A DNA stretch of 64,000 nt from contig OZ024785.1 of NCBI GenBank assembly GCA_964017065.1, positions 13,657,592 to 13,721,591 on the forward strand, in the 5' to 3' direction. Below are positions 25,062 through 35,743 of the stretch, one piece after another (position 1 is the stretch's first letter; each line of letters starts with the position of its first letter). Source of the DNA: Haliclona indistincta (Eukaryota; Porifera; Demospongiae; Haplosclerida; Chalinidae). The translations under genes and the position numbers were made by a program. The notes under the pieces are model-generated. The model searched no databases. It was not told the DNA's origin and worked only from the letters and a program-made list of their open reading frames with translations.

Positions 25062-25372
25062 TATTACAATAATAATGATTACTAAGTGTTAATGCTTTCA
25101 TAAAGAAGGGCAAATATTAGTAAGTATGGCACATACAAAGAAAAATGATTAGCTGTGTCTATTAGCCTTTGATTGATCTGCAGAAAATCTGCTGTCTATC
25201 CCAGTGTTGGTGTTGTGTGTAACAGGATGGTGGTGACAAGATGGAAGCTATGGCTGCTAACACTGCCTGATCGATCCTCACCTCCACTTCCGGCGATAGC
25301 GGGTGTCGGTAAACCAAGGAACGAAACAGGAAACCTTGCCCATAATTATTACTAAAATCTAACCATGTGTGC

Positions 25373-25492
25373 CGTTAGGACCATACTGGGCTCTGTTAGG
25401 CGAATACTTGACGCTGTTAGGTGGATACTGGGCGCTGTTAGGCGAATACTGGGCGCTGTTAGGCAAATACTGGGCTCTGTTAGGCGAAGGTT
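25373..25492 (+). repeat. 21-bp minisatellite, about 5.5 copies
   Basis: The unit CTGTTAGGCGAATACTGGGC plus G is repeated with small changes. Its length is a multiple of three, so the plus strand stays open as a seven-residue repeat (VRRILGA), which explains the ORF here. No start context or other coding signal supports translation. Confidence 0.85.
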
Positions 25493-26900
25493 TTTAGGCA
25501 ACATGAAGGGTACACATTACTGTCCTGTGTATTTGTTATATATGTATTATCACCGCTACAGATGATAAAAACAACGGTTTGACAACCGACTTGCAAACTA
25601 CAGTATAAGGAAGGTTTTTGAAGAGATAAATGCTCCATAATAAGCTCCTGCCATTACATTCTCTACTTGCTTGCCAAACATACAATAACGTAGAAGTTAA
25701 GAACCACACGCCTTGTCTGCATGTCTGTGTGATAATTCAAATCCTTACATTCTCGCTCTTGCTTCGTTTTCCACAAGATAACTGTCAAAAAAGGACAACG
25801 AGTACCTTTCTTAAGGCAAAAGTGCGGTAAGTACGCTGTGTACAGTTGCAGTTGTTACTTGTTTGAAGTTTGCCAGATCGACAACTTCTCTCATTGCTAT
25901 TGCTCTTTCTCTCTCGTTCAATTCTTCCCTCTTCATTGCTTCAGCCTCTTCTCTCTTCCTTGCGTCCATACAGCCGTGATGAATGCACAGTGGGCTGAGA
26001 CTCAACGGGGTGAAGCAAAACACAGACAGCAGCTACAAGGAGATAACAGACACACTATTTACTAGCAAACTAAGCCAAGTTGCTAGACAGCAGCTATCAA
26101 GAAGATAACAGTAAGACAACAGCTATAAAGTATTTACCTTCTGCAAAGAGACCAGGGCAACAGCAAGGGAGGTTATATATCTCCCTGATTCAGCTTGTTT
26201 TCTTTTATTTGTATCTGTGACCGTCTGTTCTTTGAATCAGCAAAATGGTAGCCGAACTCTTTGATCACTTTATTTAAAGTGTCTAAGGAAAAGTTGCTCT
26301 TTTCTTTTGTGAAAACAATGAGAAAATCTCTGTTCAGTTTTTCCACTGGTAAGCTGAAAAAGAAGCAAAACTATAAAGTATTTTGCTGTGAATTCTTCCA
26401 ACTGACAGAGGAACAAGGACACTTACCGCAGTGTACAGCTGTACACAGTACATTGTACAGCTTTTCTGAAGCAGAAAGAGACGGTGATCGAGCAAATGGT
26501 TTTATCAACCACAGCAGCAACTATGATACATCTAATTGCACTGTCTTGTGGATAGTCGTAAAGAATGAATAATTAATTGCATTTATTGTATCTGTTTGAT
26601 AAAGCCTTGGTCATGTAGCTTTTCTGCCCTTTGTTTGGATTCCCATCATGATCTGCAATAGCTAAAGGAAGCATGATTAGCTGTTCTCCTGCTTTTTGAA
26701 TGGGAATGCCTGTGCATAGAGACCATTTGATTTTTTTGCGCATGCACGACAAAATTAAATTTCTGTCCTTATGCAGTTGTGTAACACGCTGTTTGTTGAC
26801 CTTTCTACATTAAATGTCTGATTGGTGTCTGCTAGTGTCTAGACTCTCTCCTTCAGTCGATGTGAATTCTGTAATTAATTTTGAATTAATTTTACCTTAA
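25493..26900. other. Spacer; coiled-coil exon candidate
   Basis: On the minus strand, 25970-25850 reads MDARKREEAEAMKREELNER, then ERAIAMREVVDLANFKQ. It is a short charged helix like the coiled-coil genes at 22.9 and 51.9 kb and perhaps an exon of a related gene. No splice partner was found. The plus ORF at 26261-26572 (103 codons) has no recognisable motif. Confidence 0.35.
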
Positions 26901-27563
26901 GGTGGCGGGCACCCGTTCGCTATGAATATTAATGAGATTTTTAGAGGGCTCAGAACGTCCGACTGAAAGATCCAAGCAGTGCAAAACTCGCTGCGAAGCA
27001 TCATACTATGCGTCCTAGCATATAAAACAACTCTCGGCAAAATCTGTAGAGCACGAAGTGCACGGCTTACACGAACGTGGTAGCAATTTTTCTCACCAAA
27101 TTTGTGAACGTGAGCGGCTAGCAGGACCACGATCAGCAGCCCAATAGTAAGCTATTACAATTTTCTAGGTCGTGTCGGATGCTTTTCCGAAAATTATTTC
27201 TTTTATCTGATTTATGAGCTTATATCGTCGAGAATACGCCAGTGGGCTACACAAAGCCAGAGCTACCTAAATTTTAAGAACGAATTTCCACAAAACCATC
27301 CGACACGACCTAGAAAATGTGCTCAGCTACACACTCGTCCAGGTTAGCCATTATAAGATGCTACGATTCTGCTTAAATTTGGTGAGAAGTTTCGATACTT
27401 CAGTTGTTTTCCTTGGCAAAACAGCTGGCTGTTATGAATATAATTACCAAGCCATTCTACAATGTAGCCTGTTGCGCGGGCGCCGTGGTTGCCATGAAGT
27501 AATGATATTCATACTGCGCATACTGCGCGTATTATTGTGCGCACTAAAAAGGTACCCGCCACC
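26901..27563. mobile_element. TIR element with TTAA target duplication (663 bp)
   Basis: The ends read GGTGGCGGGCACC and, reverse-complemented, GGTGGCGGGTACC (12 of 13). TTAA lies directly outside both (26897-26900 and 27564-27567). A second perfect inverted pair, ATTTTCTAGGTCGTGTCGGATG, lies inside at 27157-27178 and 27299-27320, and flanking arms show further mirrored patches (AATATTCAT). The whole can fold as a branched hairpin. There is no transposase, so it was presumably moved by an enzyme encoded elsewhere. Confidence 0.8.
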
Positions 27564-28097
27564 TTAACCTCTGCATCCCCCCGGCACCAATTTTTCAGCA
27601 TTAATTTTTTAGGTTTTTTTCTTGGGAGAATTCAGAAATCTGTTCTTTGTATGATTTGACGTGTCAGTTTGATGGGTCATTGTCACTTGACCGTTGAGTG
27701 TAGATCGCTCTAAGACTGCTTCTGTACTTAGAGCAAGAAGCACAATGTGGACTGCTGTACTCCACATCAACTACTTGGCTACGGTCGAGGTAACAATTGA
27801 CTTGTTGTGCATGAAAAACGAAAACGTAATTCAAAACCATTTTGCATGCTTTGAAAATATCAATTTCTGGTCTTCCAGCCCACCTTATCTGATGCATTAT
27901 TCCGGAACATAGATGCACCAATGTATTTGGTGGATAGACACTCCCATTTTTTTCCTTACTTCAAGGACAAATCTGGAGAGCTAATAGTCCAACTCAATTT
28001 TGGAAATTTGCTCTAACTCTGGGATTTTGTCGTTGTCGTTGTTTGTCATGTGCATACAAGAGATGCATGTACTCATGCATGTATAATTAAAATTAAT
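27564..28097. other. Spacer with no supported gene
   Basis: A plus ORF (27694-27912) and an overlapping minus ORF (27664-27921) are open, but neither has motifs or splice partners. Confidence 0.35.
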
Positions 28098-28689
28098 TAT
28101 AGTAAACCTCAAAATTTGCTGATTTTAACATGAATTGGTCCTCCTGCAGTTCTTTTATCTGTGTTTGTACGTCTTCCACTTTACTTGATAGTTCTTGCAA
28201 ACTAGTATTTGTTTGTTGGAGGAGTCAATGGCATTCTCTAATTAATAGAAAACTGTCACGGTGACCGTCATCAATTGGTGGTAGCGATCCAGATCGGGAA
28301 GAGCCTTCAGAATCACTTGAGGACGAGAACCTGCTATGTTCACCATGGTCATGCCCGTACGGTGCGTACCTTGATCTATTAATGGGTCCTACATGAGAGC
28401 CTGTACAATGACATAATAATTATTAAGCATACAACATACGTGAAACACGTCAATATTATCTTGACATACCACTTTCGGGTCTTATACTAGCCCTTGTTGA
28501 TATTGACGCGTCCCACGAGGACGAAACGCAAAAGGAGGGTGTTGTTGACATTCTGCAGTGATCCTGCTTGTCACGTGAAATTGCAATGGGCGTAACCAGT
28601 AACGCCCAAATTGTTCGTTGCCAAATAGTTTCTCTTAAAAAGCCGTCGTCTTCTGGTGAATACCCTGACTCCTTTACAGGATCGGGCAT
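28098..28689 (-). CDS. Two-exon hypothetical protein with C-terminal coiled coil
   Basis: Exon 1 (28689-28471) begins MPDPVKESGYSPEDDGFLRE and ends at a GTATGT donor. Exon 2 (28402-28098) follows a TTGTACAG acceptor and keeps the phase, giving RASIRPESG then SHVGPINRSRYAPYGHDH. It continues with a Ser-rich stretch (SRFSSSSDSEGSSRSGSLPP) and a predicted coiled coil (LLQQTNTSLQELSSKVEDVQ). One TGA interrupts exon 2 just before LLQQ. The coiled-coil layout resembles the protein at 42.8 kb. Function unknown; the start could be further upstream, since a hAT relic abuts it. Confidence 0.4.
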
Positions 28690-28985
28690 AAAGTCGAGGA
28701 ACTAAGAAAATTCGGCCATACCAAACTTGCTGACGATGTTAACTGCAACACTAAAAGGCGTTCCGAAGGGACTGATGTAGCTTGTATACACAAAAGCTTT
28801 TTTTCCACCTTTGATTGATACGTGAAGCGTGTCTCGTTTTCCTTCCACCACTTTAGTGGATCAGACGTTCTGCTTATAGGGTCATCCGCTTTATATTGGA
28901 GAATTTCTTTCTCTACAATTGCAGCAGCGCAGATTTGGGCAGGGAAGAACCTTTGCTGTCGCTTGAACCTTGATAGTCCAACAAT
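28690..28985 (-). pseudogene. hAT transposase C-terminal dimerisation domain remnant
   Basis: The minus strand reads AAAIVEKEILQYKADDPI, SRTSDPLKWWKENE, then LLCIQATSVPSERL. These are the DPL.WW and LCI.ATSVPSER signatures of the hATC dimerisation domain. The next residues (FSVAVNIVSK) lie in another frame because one T is missing from the TTTT run in the signature. No DDE core or BED finger is nearby, so it is a dead 3' fragment. Confidence 0.8.
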
Positions 28986-29380
28986 AAGTCAAGTTTGCCC
29001 TGCTTTGGGTCAGGTGGCATTATGGAAACTTTCCTTTGTGTTTCGACTACTCAACTAATGTTAGGAATCTCATTACTAACTCATCAATTTGGCTCTACTC
29101 TATGCATTCTTTTCATATTGAGCTCAAGATGTTCATCAGTAGGTTCGAGAACACTTCATTGATTGGGACCGCATCATTGATTGGGACCGCTTTGACAGTG
29201 TACCTCACCCAATTCATGGAAGTACCTCCTATTCTGTATTCCGTAGCCTCTTGAGCTTCCTAATAACAGAGGGTATTCAGGGCCTCCTAGGATAACAACA
29301 GGAACGTTTACTCTACACAAAGCTCTTTTCTAATCTGTAAAATTAATAGTGTGGCATTCTGTCCCTTAATGAACAAGCCT
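28986..29380. other. Spacer 5' of direct repeat
   Basis: No gene recognised. Contains a short duplication, CATTGATTGGGACCGC, twice in tandem near 29157-29190; a similar ATTGATCGGGACCGCTTCGA occurs at 15270. Confidence 0.4.
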
Positions 29381-29671
29381 GATACTCTAGCATCGTTGGC
29401 TCGCCCAGGCCAACGATGTGACATAAGTGTTTAAGTGGTTGAATTTTATTGTTTTACTCTATACAAACTGTATTAATTAGTTATTATTAGCTTTCAAATG
29501 TACATTGCTCGTACTCAACATTTGATTGAGACTGCGAGTTTTCTTCTGTGTCAGAATCTGTATTGGGTATACCACTCTTCATATAATCCCTTGCCCTTCT
29601 TTTTTATCCACTTTGCCATCTTAACTCTGTCTAACTTGTGCAGGGTCAATATAAAAATTTGGAAACATCCG
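29381..29671. repeat. 290-bp direct repeat, left copy
   Basis: Begins ATACTCTAGCATCGTTGGCT and matches 30541-30831 at roughly 96% by eye, including TTGATTGAGACTGCGAGTTT. The two copies flank the transposase fragment at 29672-30540, and sequence outside them diverges abruptly. The right copy supplies the stop of the plus-strand transposase frame. Confidence 0.9.
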
Positions 29672-30582
29672 GTGCATTTTGCTGTCCGTTAGACATCGGC
29701 CGCATTCCCTACAAGCTAGCTTCCAATGCTGCTGGATTAAAGGCTGACCAATGGAAAAATTGGACGATATACTTCTCATCTTATGCTTTAAAGAACATAT
29801 TGCCACATCAGGATTATAATTGCTGGTTAATTTTTGTGAAGATTTGCACTTTAATTTGTAGGCGCAAGATTTTAAGGGAGGACTTGGCTAAAATTGATGA
29901 TTTAGTAAAAATGTTCAGTGAAAAATTTGAAAATTTGTATGGAAAGAATTCTCTCACGCCGAACATACATTTACTAGGACATATCACTGACTGCATAAAG
30001 GAGCATGGCCCTGTTTATGCCTTTTGGCTATATACGTTTGAGCGTATGAACGGCATATTGGGGTCATTTCCTACCAATAATCATGACGTGACGGTGCAGT
30101 TAATGAGGAGGTTTACAACAATGCAGCATGCTACGATTGACCAGTGGCCCGAGGAATTAAGAGAAGAATTTGCCACAATCCTTGGCTATTCAGAGAATGG
30201 TTCTACATCCGAAACAGTTCAATGTTCTAAAGCCATAAGGCCATTACCACCAGTAACCGAAAACGCTTTTTTAAATTCTCAAATATCAGAAATAAGATCT
30301 CTTATGAATAATCTATATTCAAATTCAAATGTTGAAATCGGCAGGCTGTTTATACAAACAAAAGTGGTTGCTTTCGACGAATCGCTCAAACTTGCCGCTA
30401 AAGAGTCTCGGTATAATAATTGCTCTAAGGTGTTCATAGACAACAAATTAGTAGAAATTAATTTTTTTGTACGATGCACAGTTTTTGTAACAGATCTAGT
30501 TAGCACTGAAGGTACAATGAACACGAACACGAGTTTGCAAAATACTCTAGCATCGTTGGCTCGCCCAGGCCATCCGACATAA
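29638..30582 (+). pseudogene. CACTA/EnSpm-like transposase C-terminal part, 314 codons open
   Basis: The frame contains LDIGRIPYKLASNAAG, KADQWKNWTIYFSSYALKN, ILPHQDYNCWLIFVKICT, FENLYGKNSLTPNIHLLGH and VYAFWLYTFERMNGILGS. This order is characteristic of the region after the catalytic core in Tnp2-type (CACTA) transposases of animals; FWLYTFER corresponds to the DUF4218-like part. The start codon lies in the left direct repeat, and the DPMHNLFLG catalytic region seen in the 41-kb copy is absent. The last 14 codons come from the right repeat. Despite 314 uninterrupted codons it is probably a truncated copy. Confidence 0.75.
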
Positions 30583-30831
30583 GTGTTTAAGTGGTTAAAT
30601 TTTATTGTTTTACTCTATACAAACTGTATTAATTAGTTATTATTAGCTTTCAATTGTACATTGCTCGTAGTCAACATTTGATTGAGACTGCGAGTTTTCT
30701 TCTGTGTCAGAATCTGTATTGGGTATACCACTCTTCATATAATCCCTTGCCCTTCTTTTTTATCCACTTTGCCATCTTAAGGCTGTCTAACTTGTGCAGG
30801 GTCAATAGAAAAATTTGGAAACATCTGGTGT
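30541..30831. repeat. 290-bp direct repeat, right copy
   Basis: Second copy of 29381-29671. It differs by a 4-bp change after GCCCAGGCCA and by scattered substitutions such as CATCCGG/CATCTGG. Its plus strand carries the end of the CACTA-like frame; its minus strand carries the end of the neighbouring minus-strand frame (REHQMFPNFSIDPAQVRQ). Confidence 0.9.
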
Positions 30832-31245
30832 TCTCTGTCTTCCATAACCTCCAAAACTCTAGACTTCAGTAGCACCTGAATGACTGTTAGCACATCCTTG
30901 TCATTGGATGTCGTGCTGTGTGCTGCAATCTTGGGATGATAGAGGTAATAAATTATTGTCAAAATGTTTGGATGCTTTCTCTAGCGATGTAACAGATCGT
31001 GCAGCCCAGGTGCTTGCTTCCTTGGTAAAATTCGCACCCATGTTTCGAATAATGTCTTTAAAGGCTCTATTTACATGCTCATTATGTAAGTCACATGGAA
31101 TATTATGACCTTTTCCTCCTCGAGTATTAATAAACCTTCCCCAGATGATTTGGTGAGATAGGTAGGGAGGTAGATAGATGGCTTGGAATTGTAATGATTC
31201 CAATGCATATTTCGTTTTGCCCTCAACACGGTGGCTTTGTACACC
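30777..31245 (-). pseudogene. Mobile-element protein tail with GGKGHNIPCDLH motif
   Basis: The minus strand reads GKTKYALESLQFQAIY, then IIWGRFINTRGGKGHNIPCD and LHNEHVNRAFKDIIRNMGAN. After a frame change it continues with DKDVLTVIQVLLKSRVLEV, then REHQMFPNF. The N(T)(H/R)GGKG.NI..DLH.EH.NR pattern followed by a C-terminal REH...FP motif is familiar from an unnamed, high-copy protein of cnidarians and sponges. The frame change at about 30930 and the fused repeat at its end mark it as decayed. Confidence 0.6.
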
Positions 31246-31504
31246 CTTGATACATATCTAGGGGTATTTTTACGAATCTGTTCAAACAAATTGTAAAAGA
31301 CAGATCTTCCTGATTTTCTTTGGATTCAATTTAGCTAATTTGCTCTTGCATGTCAATTACCTGCAAGAGTAAAACAAGCTATTTTAATTATGCAGCTAAG
31401 TCATTGAAACTTTAAAATAGAGGCAGCAGCAAATTTCAAGATAGAGGTAACTAAGTTATTGTAATTTGAAGATAGCTAGAAGCAGGCAAGTTATTGAAAC
31501 TTGT

Positions 31505-32053
31505 TCAGAGGTGGTACAATAGCAGGGGTTTGCCATGTTTAATAGCAAATTCTTGTGCTCTATCCTCTAACTGAGTGCTTGCTACGTGTACAATTGCACG
31601 TGTAAGTGAATCAATGTTGACTGCCTGATTTGTCAAGATTGTATAGTGAATTATGTAAACTATTTTAGAGCACTTGTGTGCATGATTCCCTGTGAATGTG
31701 CCTCCGTAGTATGCCTCCCGATGTACATGCATGCTTGATAGTGCCTGCTCGAAGATAGAAATTGTTTTGCGCACCTGGTCAATAAGCATCTCATTATTGA
31801 TTTACCCTTCACTTTGATGTTCTAATAGCAAACGGGCTTGCTCTTCTTCACACTTTAAGAACCCACCAACCTCCTCTAGAAAGTCAGAAACCATGATGGC
31901 TTGTCCGAGTGATTTCTGTTTCAGGGCTTGCTTACAACCATCAGACCAGTGGAAGGTTTGGTCCGCGTTAGCATAAAAAGTAGACTCATCATGATAAATG
32001 CGAATAACTGGTTTCAACAGTGGATTAGGAGCAGGCGAGTGTGAAACCCACAT
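31505..32053 (-). pseudogene. DDE-type transposase-like fragment (HDESTFYAN motif)
   Basis: The first half reads PVIRIYHDESTFYANADQTF, HWSDGCKQALKQKSLGQAIM and VSDFLEEVGGFL. The HDE.TFYAND..K..W....K.LP....GQ..MVSDF pattern occurs in DDE transposase-like proteins of fungi and animals; the D in HDES is the likely first catalytic acid. After one in-frame TAA (about 31802) it continues HVHREAYYGGTFTGNHAHKC. A 43-bp gap with a CAGGCAG acceptor precedes VNIDSLTRAIVHVAST. Single stop, otherwise open. Confidence 0.6.
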
Positions 32054-33289
32054 TCTTGATCGGTATGAGTCGATTCAGGGTCAGCCACGGAGTCAAGTTG
32101 GTCTTTATGACGTCTCTAATATTTGTTATACAAACGGCGCGCCATAATTTATGCCGCTGATTATTATAAGAAATTTATTTTTTAACAAACCGATAAAGCG
32201 CTCTACATGAATCCGTCACCACCACTTCACTAGCAGTGCAGGTAAATTGAATGCTAGTCTGTAGCGTTGATTGGGTTGGGCGACGAGGGATCGAGACCAG
32301 GCAAGCGATTTGCTCGGGTTTGTGAGAGACGAACGCGCGAGCCTGAGCGAGTGCTCGCTTGGCGCAGGATAGGTCACGATACAAGCGAGGAGTCAGTGTA
32401 AGCTGTTGTTACTTCGACGATGCTTGTTTGCGATTTGTGGCGAGTGTAGATTCAAGTTGGGAGGCGAGGGAATGGAGTGTCAATGACGTTCAAAATGGCG
32501 GTTTTTGGAATGGATACAAGTGTTGTATGTACATGTTTGCTCAACGGTTGAGGGGACTTCAGAGGAGAGACAGCAACAATAGGGGCCGGAAGGTGTTGTA
32601 TCCAGCTCGGTGGACCAGAAATATGTTGGCCTCTCTCTGATGCTAACGGATTTTCCCAGTAGCTAGACCTCCCAGACCCGATGATGGCGTTAATCAATTA
32701 ATTAATTATTATAGACAATGAGGATAGATAGACACAAACACCCATCCCATCCAGCACTATAACAACATCAGGCAGACCCTACAGATATCCTTGTTGTAAT
32801 AATTGATGTGACTTGTATAATATAATTACCGTCAGCTCTATTTCGTCAGATAATTGCACTATCCCATCTGCTTTCCACATACTTCTAGTGGCTAAAGCAG
32901 AAGAAACAAAAGATGAACGGTGGTATCACAATTTATATTTACTTTATGATGGTACTGAGATGATTTGAGCACAACCATGACCAATATGCGAGTGACAGCA
33001 ATTCAAAAATAAACATTTTTACATCTCCGTTGATGAAGCCACTCTTGGCAGCTTGTACAGCCTGAGACACAAGCGCCATTACTTTCCTAGACTGAGAAAA
33101 AAGAAATGTTAGCTTGTAAACACAATGTGGTAATCTAAATGCTCTTCTCTGCCATTACAGCATGTTCATGAACAAGCTACACTTTTTGTTTTCATGCTGC
33201 ACGCTATAGGAAGCAGTTTGGATGACCCTCACAAATGCATGATTACACTGACGTAATAACAAAAGGTATGCGGTTTTCCAAATAATTAT
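32054..33289. other. Spacer with no supported gene
   Basis: Positions 32180-32640 are GC-richer, with overlapping ORFs on both strands (32359-32640 plus, 32452-32697 minus) but without domain motifs. 32690-32710 is a palindromic TTAATCAATTAATTAATTAT run. Confidence 0.35.
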
Positions 33290-33725
33290 TTAGCTTATGT
33301 ACATGTACAAGTCATGCATTACATCATGAGGTAGACCTGTTTTAACTGAAAATTCTATTACAGATTCTAGCAATGCCTTGCGGCTAACACCAAATTTTGT
33401 TGAAAAGTGATTAGCTAATGGCCCTTGAAGCTTTTCACAATGATATTTGTGCGAAGTTGATGTCCTTGCTTCAAAGTCTGAAGCAAATGTTCTTGGCTTT
33501 GGTCAAGTGTTGCCATGCAACTTCTACATAATCGATAATTATGAAAACGAGAAGGACTGTTTGAATCCACCTATGCAATAGTTCCCAAGGTTATCACCCA
33601 AAATTACATTTAAGGACAAGTTTCACACCTGTACATTCAATTGTGACTCCTACTGTGGAAAGAGGGTTTAAATCTTTTATAAACGGAGCCAAAAATTGAT
33701 CAATGCCATGCTTTGGCGGAGATTA
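33290..33725 (-). pseudogene. CACTA-like transposase fragment, second subfamily
   Basis: Three pieces in correct order: HGIDQFLAPFIKDLNPLS (about 33720-33635), FHNYRLCRSCMATLDQSQE (33565-33500), and in another frame FASDFEARTSTSHKYHCEKL with QGPLANHFSTKFGVSRKALL and GLPHDVMHD (33480-33300). The RLCRSCMAT and LP.DVMHD.LEG motifs belong to animal transposases distantly related to Tnp2. The stretch normally between the first two pieces (LLAFLGD...GGFKESF) is missing. A frameshift near 33490 confirms decay. Confidence 0.6.
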
Positions 33726-33905
33726 TATAACTAGGGCGATACCTCTCACAATAATATTAAAACAGTAATACAATCCTTACCCAGTTGTCTCAGAAACAGC
33801 TTCTGAAAATTCAATTTTTGGGCGTTTACTGGCAGGTTCTGTTATTACGGTACTTTTGATTTTGTTGAAAGGGTGTGCAAACTGTGACCTCCTGCTACTG
33901 AGATT

Positions 33906-34816
33906 TCATTCTTCATAGTTTGACGCTAGTTCTTTAGGTAGTCGAGATGCATCGTCAGTCAGACCAACATATATTTCAGCCAAGATAGACTGAAACAGAT
34001 TATTTTCCGGATTTTCGCGATGAAGTTCAGCCCGCGCCATGCTTGTGTGCTGGCCTCCCAGAACCTCATACTTGTAGACATCCTTAAACCTCTGATTGAA
34101 TGTTGTGCTTGCATTCGTCTATTTTGAGTGTCTTAATTACAGCACCTTGGTAATAAATGCATTTGCAGCCTCCTCATATCTACAGTTACATCTATGACCT
34201 ATAAGTGTTGTCATAGCCTAAAAAATATGTAATAGTTAGTGGCCAATCATACCTCAGGAAAAAGTATGTGGTAAACTACATCACCAGATATGTGGCAATT
34301 TCTCTGCTCGATGTCCCCTATTAGGCCTGTTTAAAATATATATCACCTCTTCGAACTGCAGTAAGACAATTGAAATCACAATTTATTCTCAATTTATATT
34401 TATTATAGCTTACCATATCATTTAACTGTAGTGCACATTTTTTCTCTTCTTTAGTGCAAATAATTATGCTAGTAAAATTATCATTACAAGCCGATCTCAA
34501 GGTTGACTACATAGGTCAAAAACCGTAATTATTAAAACACCACCTGCATGCTTCTGCACATGCCTCTGCTTCCTTCAGCACTGATTGTACAAATAGACGC
34601 GGGAACAAACAATGTCTATAAGAATGAGGCATAGACATGCAAACTAGTCGATGGCAACGTTATTATGACTAACTGGTCAGGAGGTCTTTCTAACACTGGA
34701 AAACCAGCTATCCACCTGTCTTTCCTCGACAGTGTAGGTGCAAAAACATCATTAGTGTTGACATAATTTGCATTTCCAGTGAATTCTGGCTTCAACACGT
34801 CAAGCGGTATTGTACA
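33906..34816 (-). CDS. Multi-exon gene with GGQH (ParB-like?) motif, probably decayed
   Basis: Six exon-like blocks bounded by AG and GT follow each other on the minus strand. A is 34816-34674 (QCTIPLDVLKPEFTGNANYV, LSRKDRWIAGFPVLERPPD). B is 34615-34544 (LFPRLFVQSVLKEAEACAEA). C lies near 34500-34415, and D near 34340-34250 (ISGDVVYHILFPE). E is about 34217-34145. F is about 34120-33906 (YKYEVLGGQHTSMARAELHR, IYVGLTDDASRLP). A-B and D-E-F join in phase; B-C and C-D do not. The GGQH...A...L..E.P.N pattern recalls a ParB/sulfiredoxin-like domain in repeated cnidarian proteins. Function unknown. Confidence 0.45.
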
Positions 34817-34822
34817 CTGCAA

Positions 34823-35743
34823 ATCTAACTTTGTTAAAATTTGTTGAGGCTATGAATCTCATATTAGATTTATTAGACCAATTCTTGACCACTTTCAAGA
34901 CCGCTTTCGGCAATGGTGTGTCTACCTTCTTTTAGAGAGTCTATTGCCGCATCGATGCTCGTTCCACTAGCGCCTGAATGTGGTCTGTTTGATCTAGGTG
35001 GGTCAAACAGGTGTTAACCCGAGTGGGTCCCAGTCCACTTAACCTGCAGACTAGAGCACTCGATGGTGCCTGCCTTCTCATCGAAAGCTACTAGTGCTGG
35101 CAGGCCAACCACTCACTAGTTCCAACCCATGTGGCTGGGTCGCATTTGCGCAAGCCACCTCAGATAACAGCATGTCATAAAAGCAGCAGCAAGGCCGCGT
35201 GTCTGTACAGTCGACGCACTCGACAGCACTATACCATTACTGGGAGCTGCATTCACCCTCCCTCCACATCCCTATATCTCAGCATCATTCATATGCAGTA
35301 TGTATGTCTTTTTAAAAAATCAATAACATAAAGGGGGGTTCCCTGGCCCATCTGGAGGAGATTAGCACACAGAATGGCGCCCATCTCCTATCTCCTTCAG
35401 AGCAGGACACCTCTTCCCCCCTTTTTTTCCCGCACATGGTCAACCACTACACGCCGATGTCTAACGCATGCCTTCAACCCCCTTAACGGTGTTAATCGGT
35501 CATTATCAATCACAACAATAATCAAAAAGGTTTAAAACTGTTATTTGTTTATACAAAAAAATTGAGAAAATAAAAATTTCACACCTTTGGGGTCTGCCCC
35601 ACCTTAATTTTGTATAGCTATTTCTTTCACATCAACTACAGAAGACAATGCTGAGTGAGCATGTATAACAGAGGCCACCATTTGCTTGAGTAACAATGCG
35701 ACCATACAAAATGTCATAATGCCTTATCTCAGGCAATGCTCAC
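34823..35743. other. Spacer with no supported gene
   Basis: Moderately GC-rich sequence at 34960-35300 resembles no gene. A C-run/T-run (CCCCCCTTTTTTTCCC) lies at 35416-35431. Confidence 0.35.

Noticed and set aside
25365..25565. ORF with VRRILGA repeats
   Set aside because: The 21-bp minisatellite is a multiple of three, so the frame stays open by chance.
29638..30582. 314-codon ORF as a host gene
   Set aside because: Its motifs match CACTA-like transposases, a longer decayed copy lies at 40-41.4 kb, and it starts and ends inside repeats.
35020..35300. tRNA-derived SINE in GC-richer DNA
   Set aside because: No A-box/B-box pair, no poly(A) or simple tail, and no second copy in the window.
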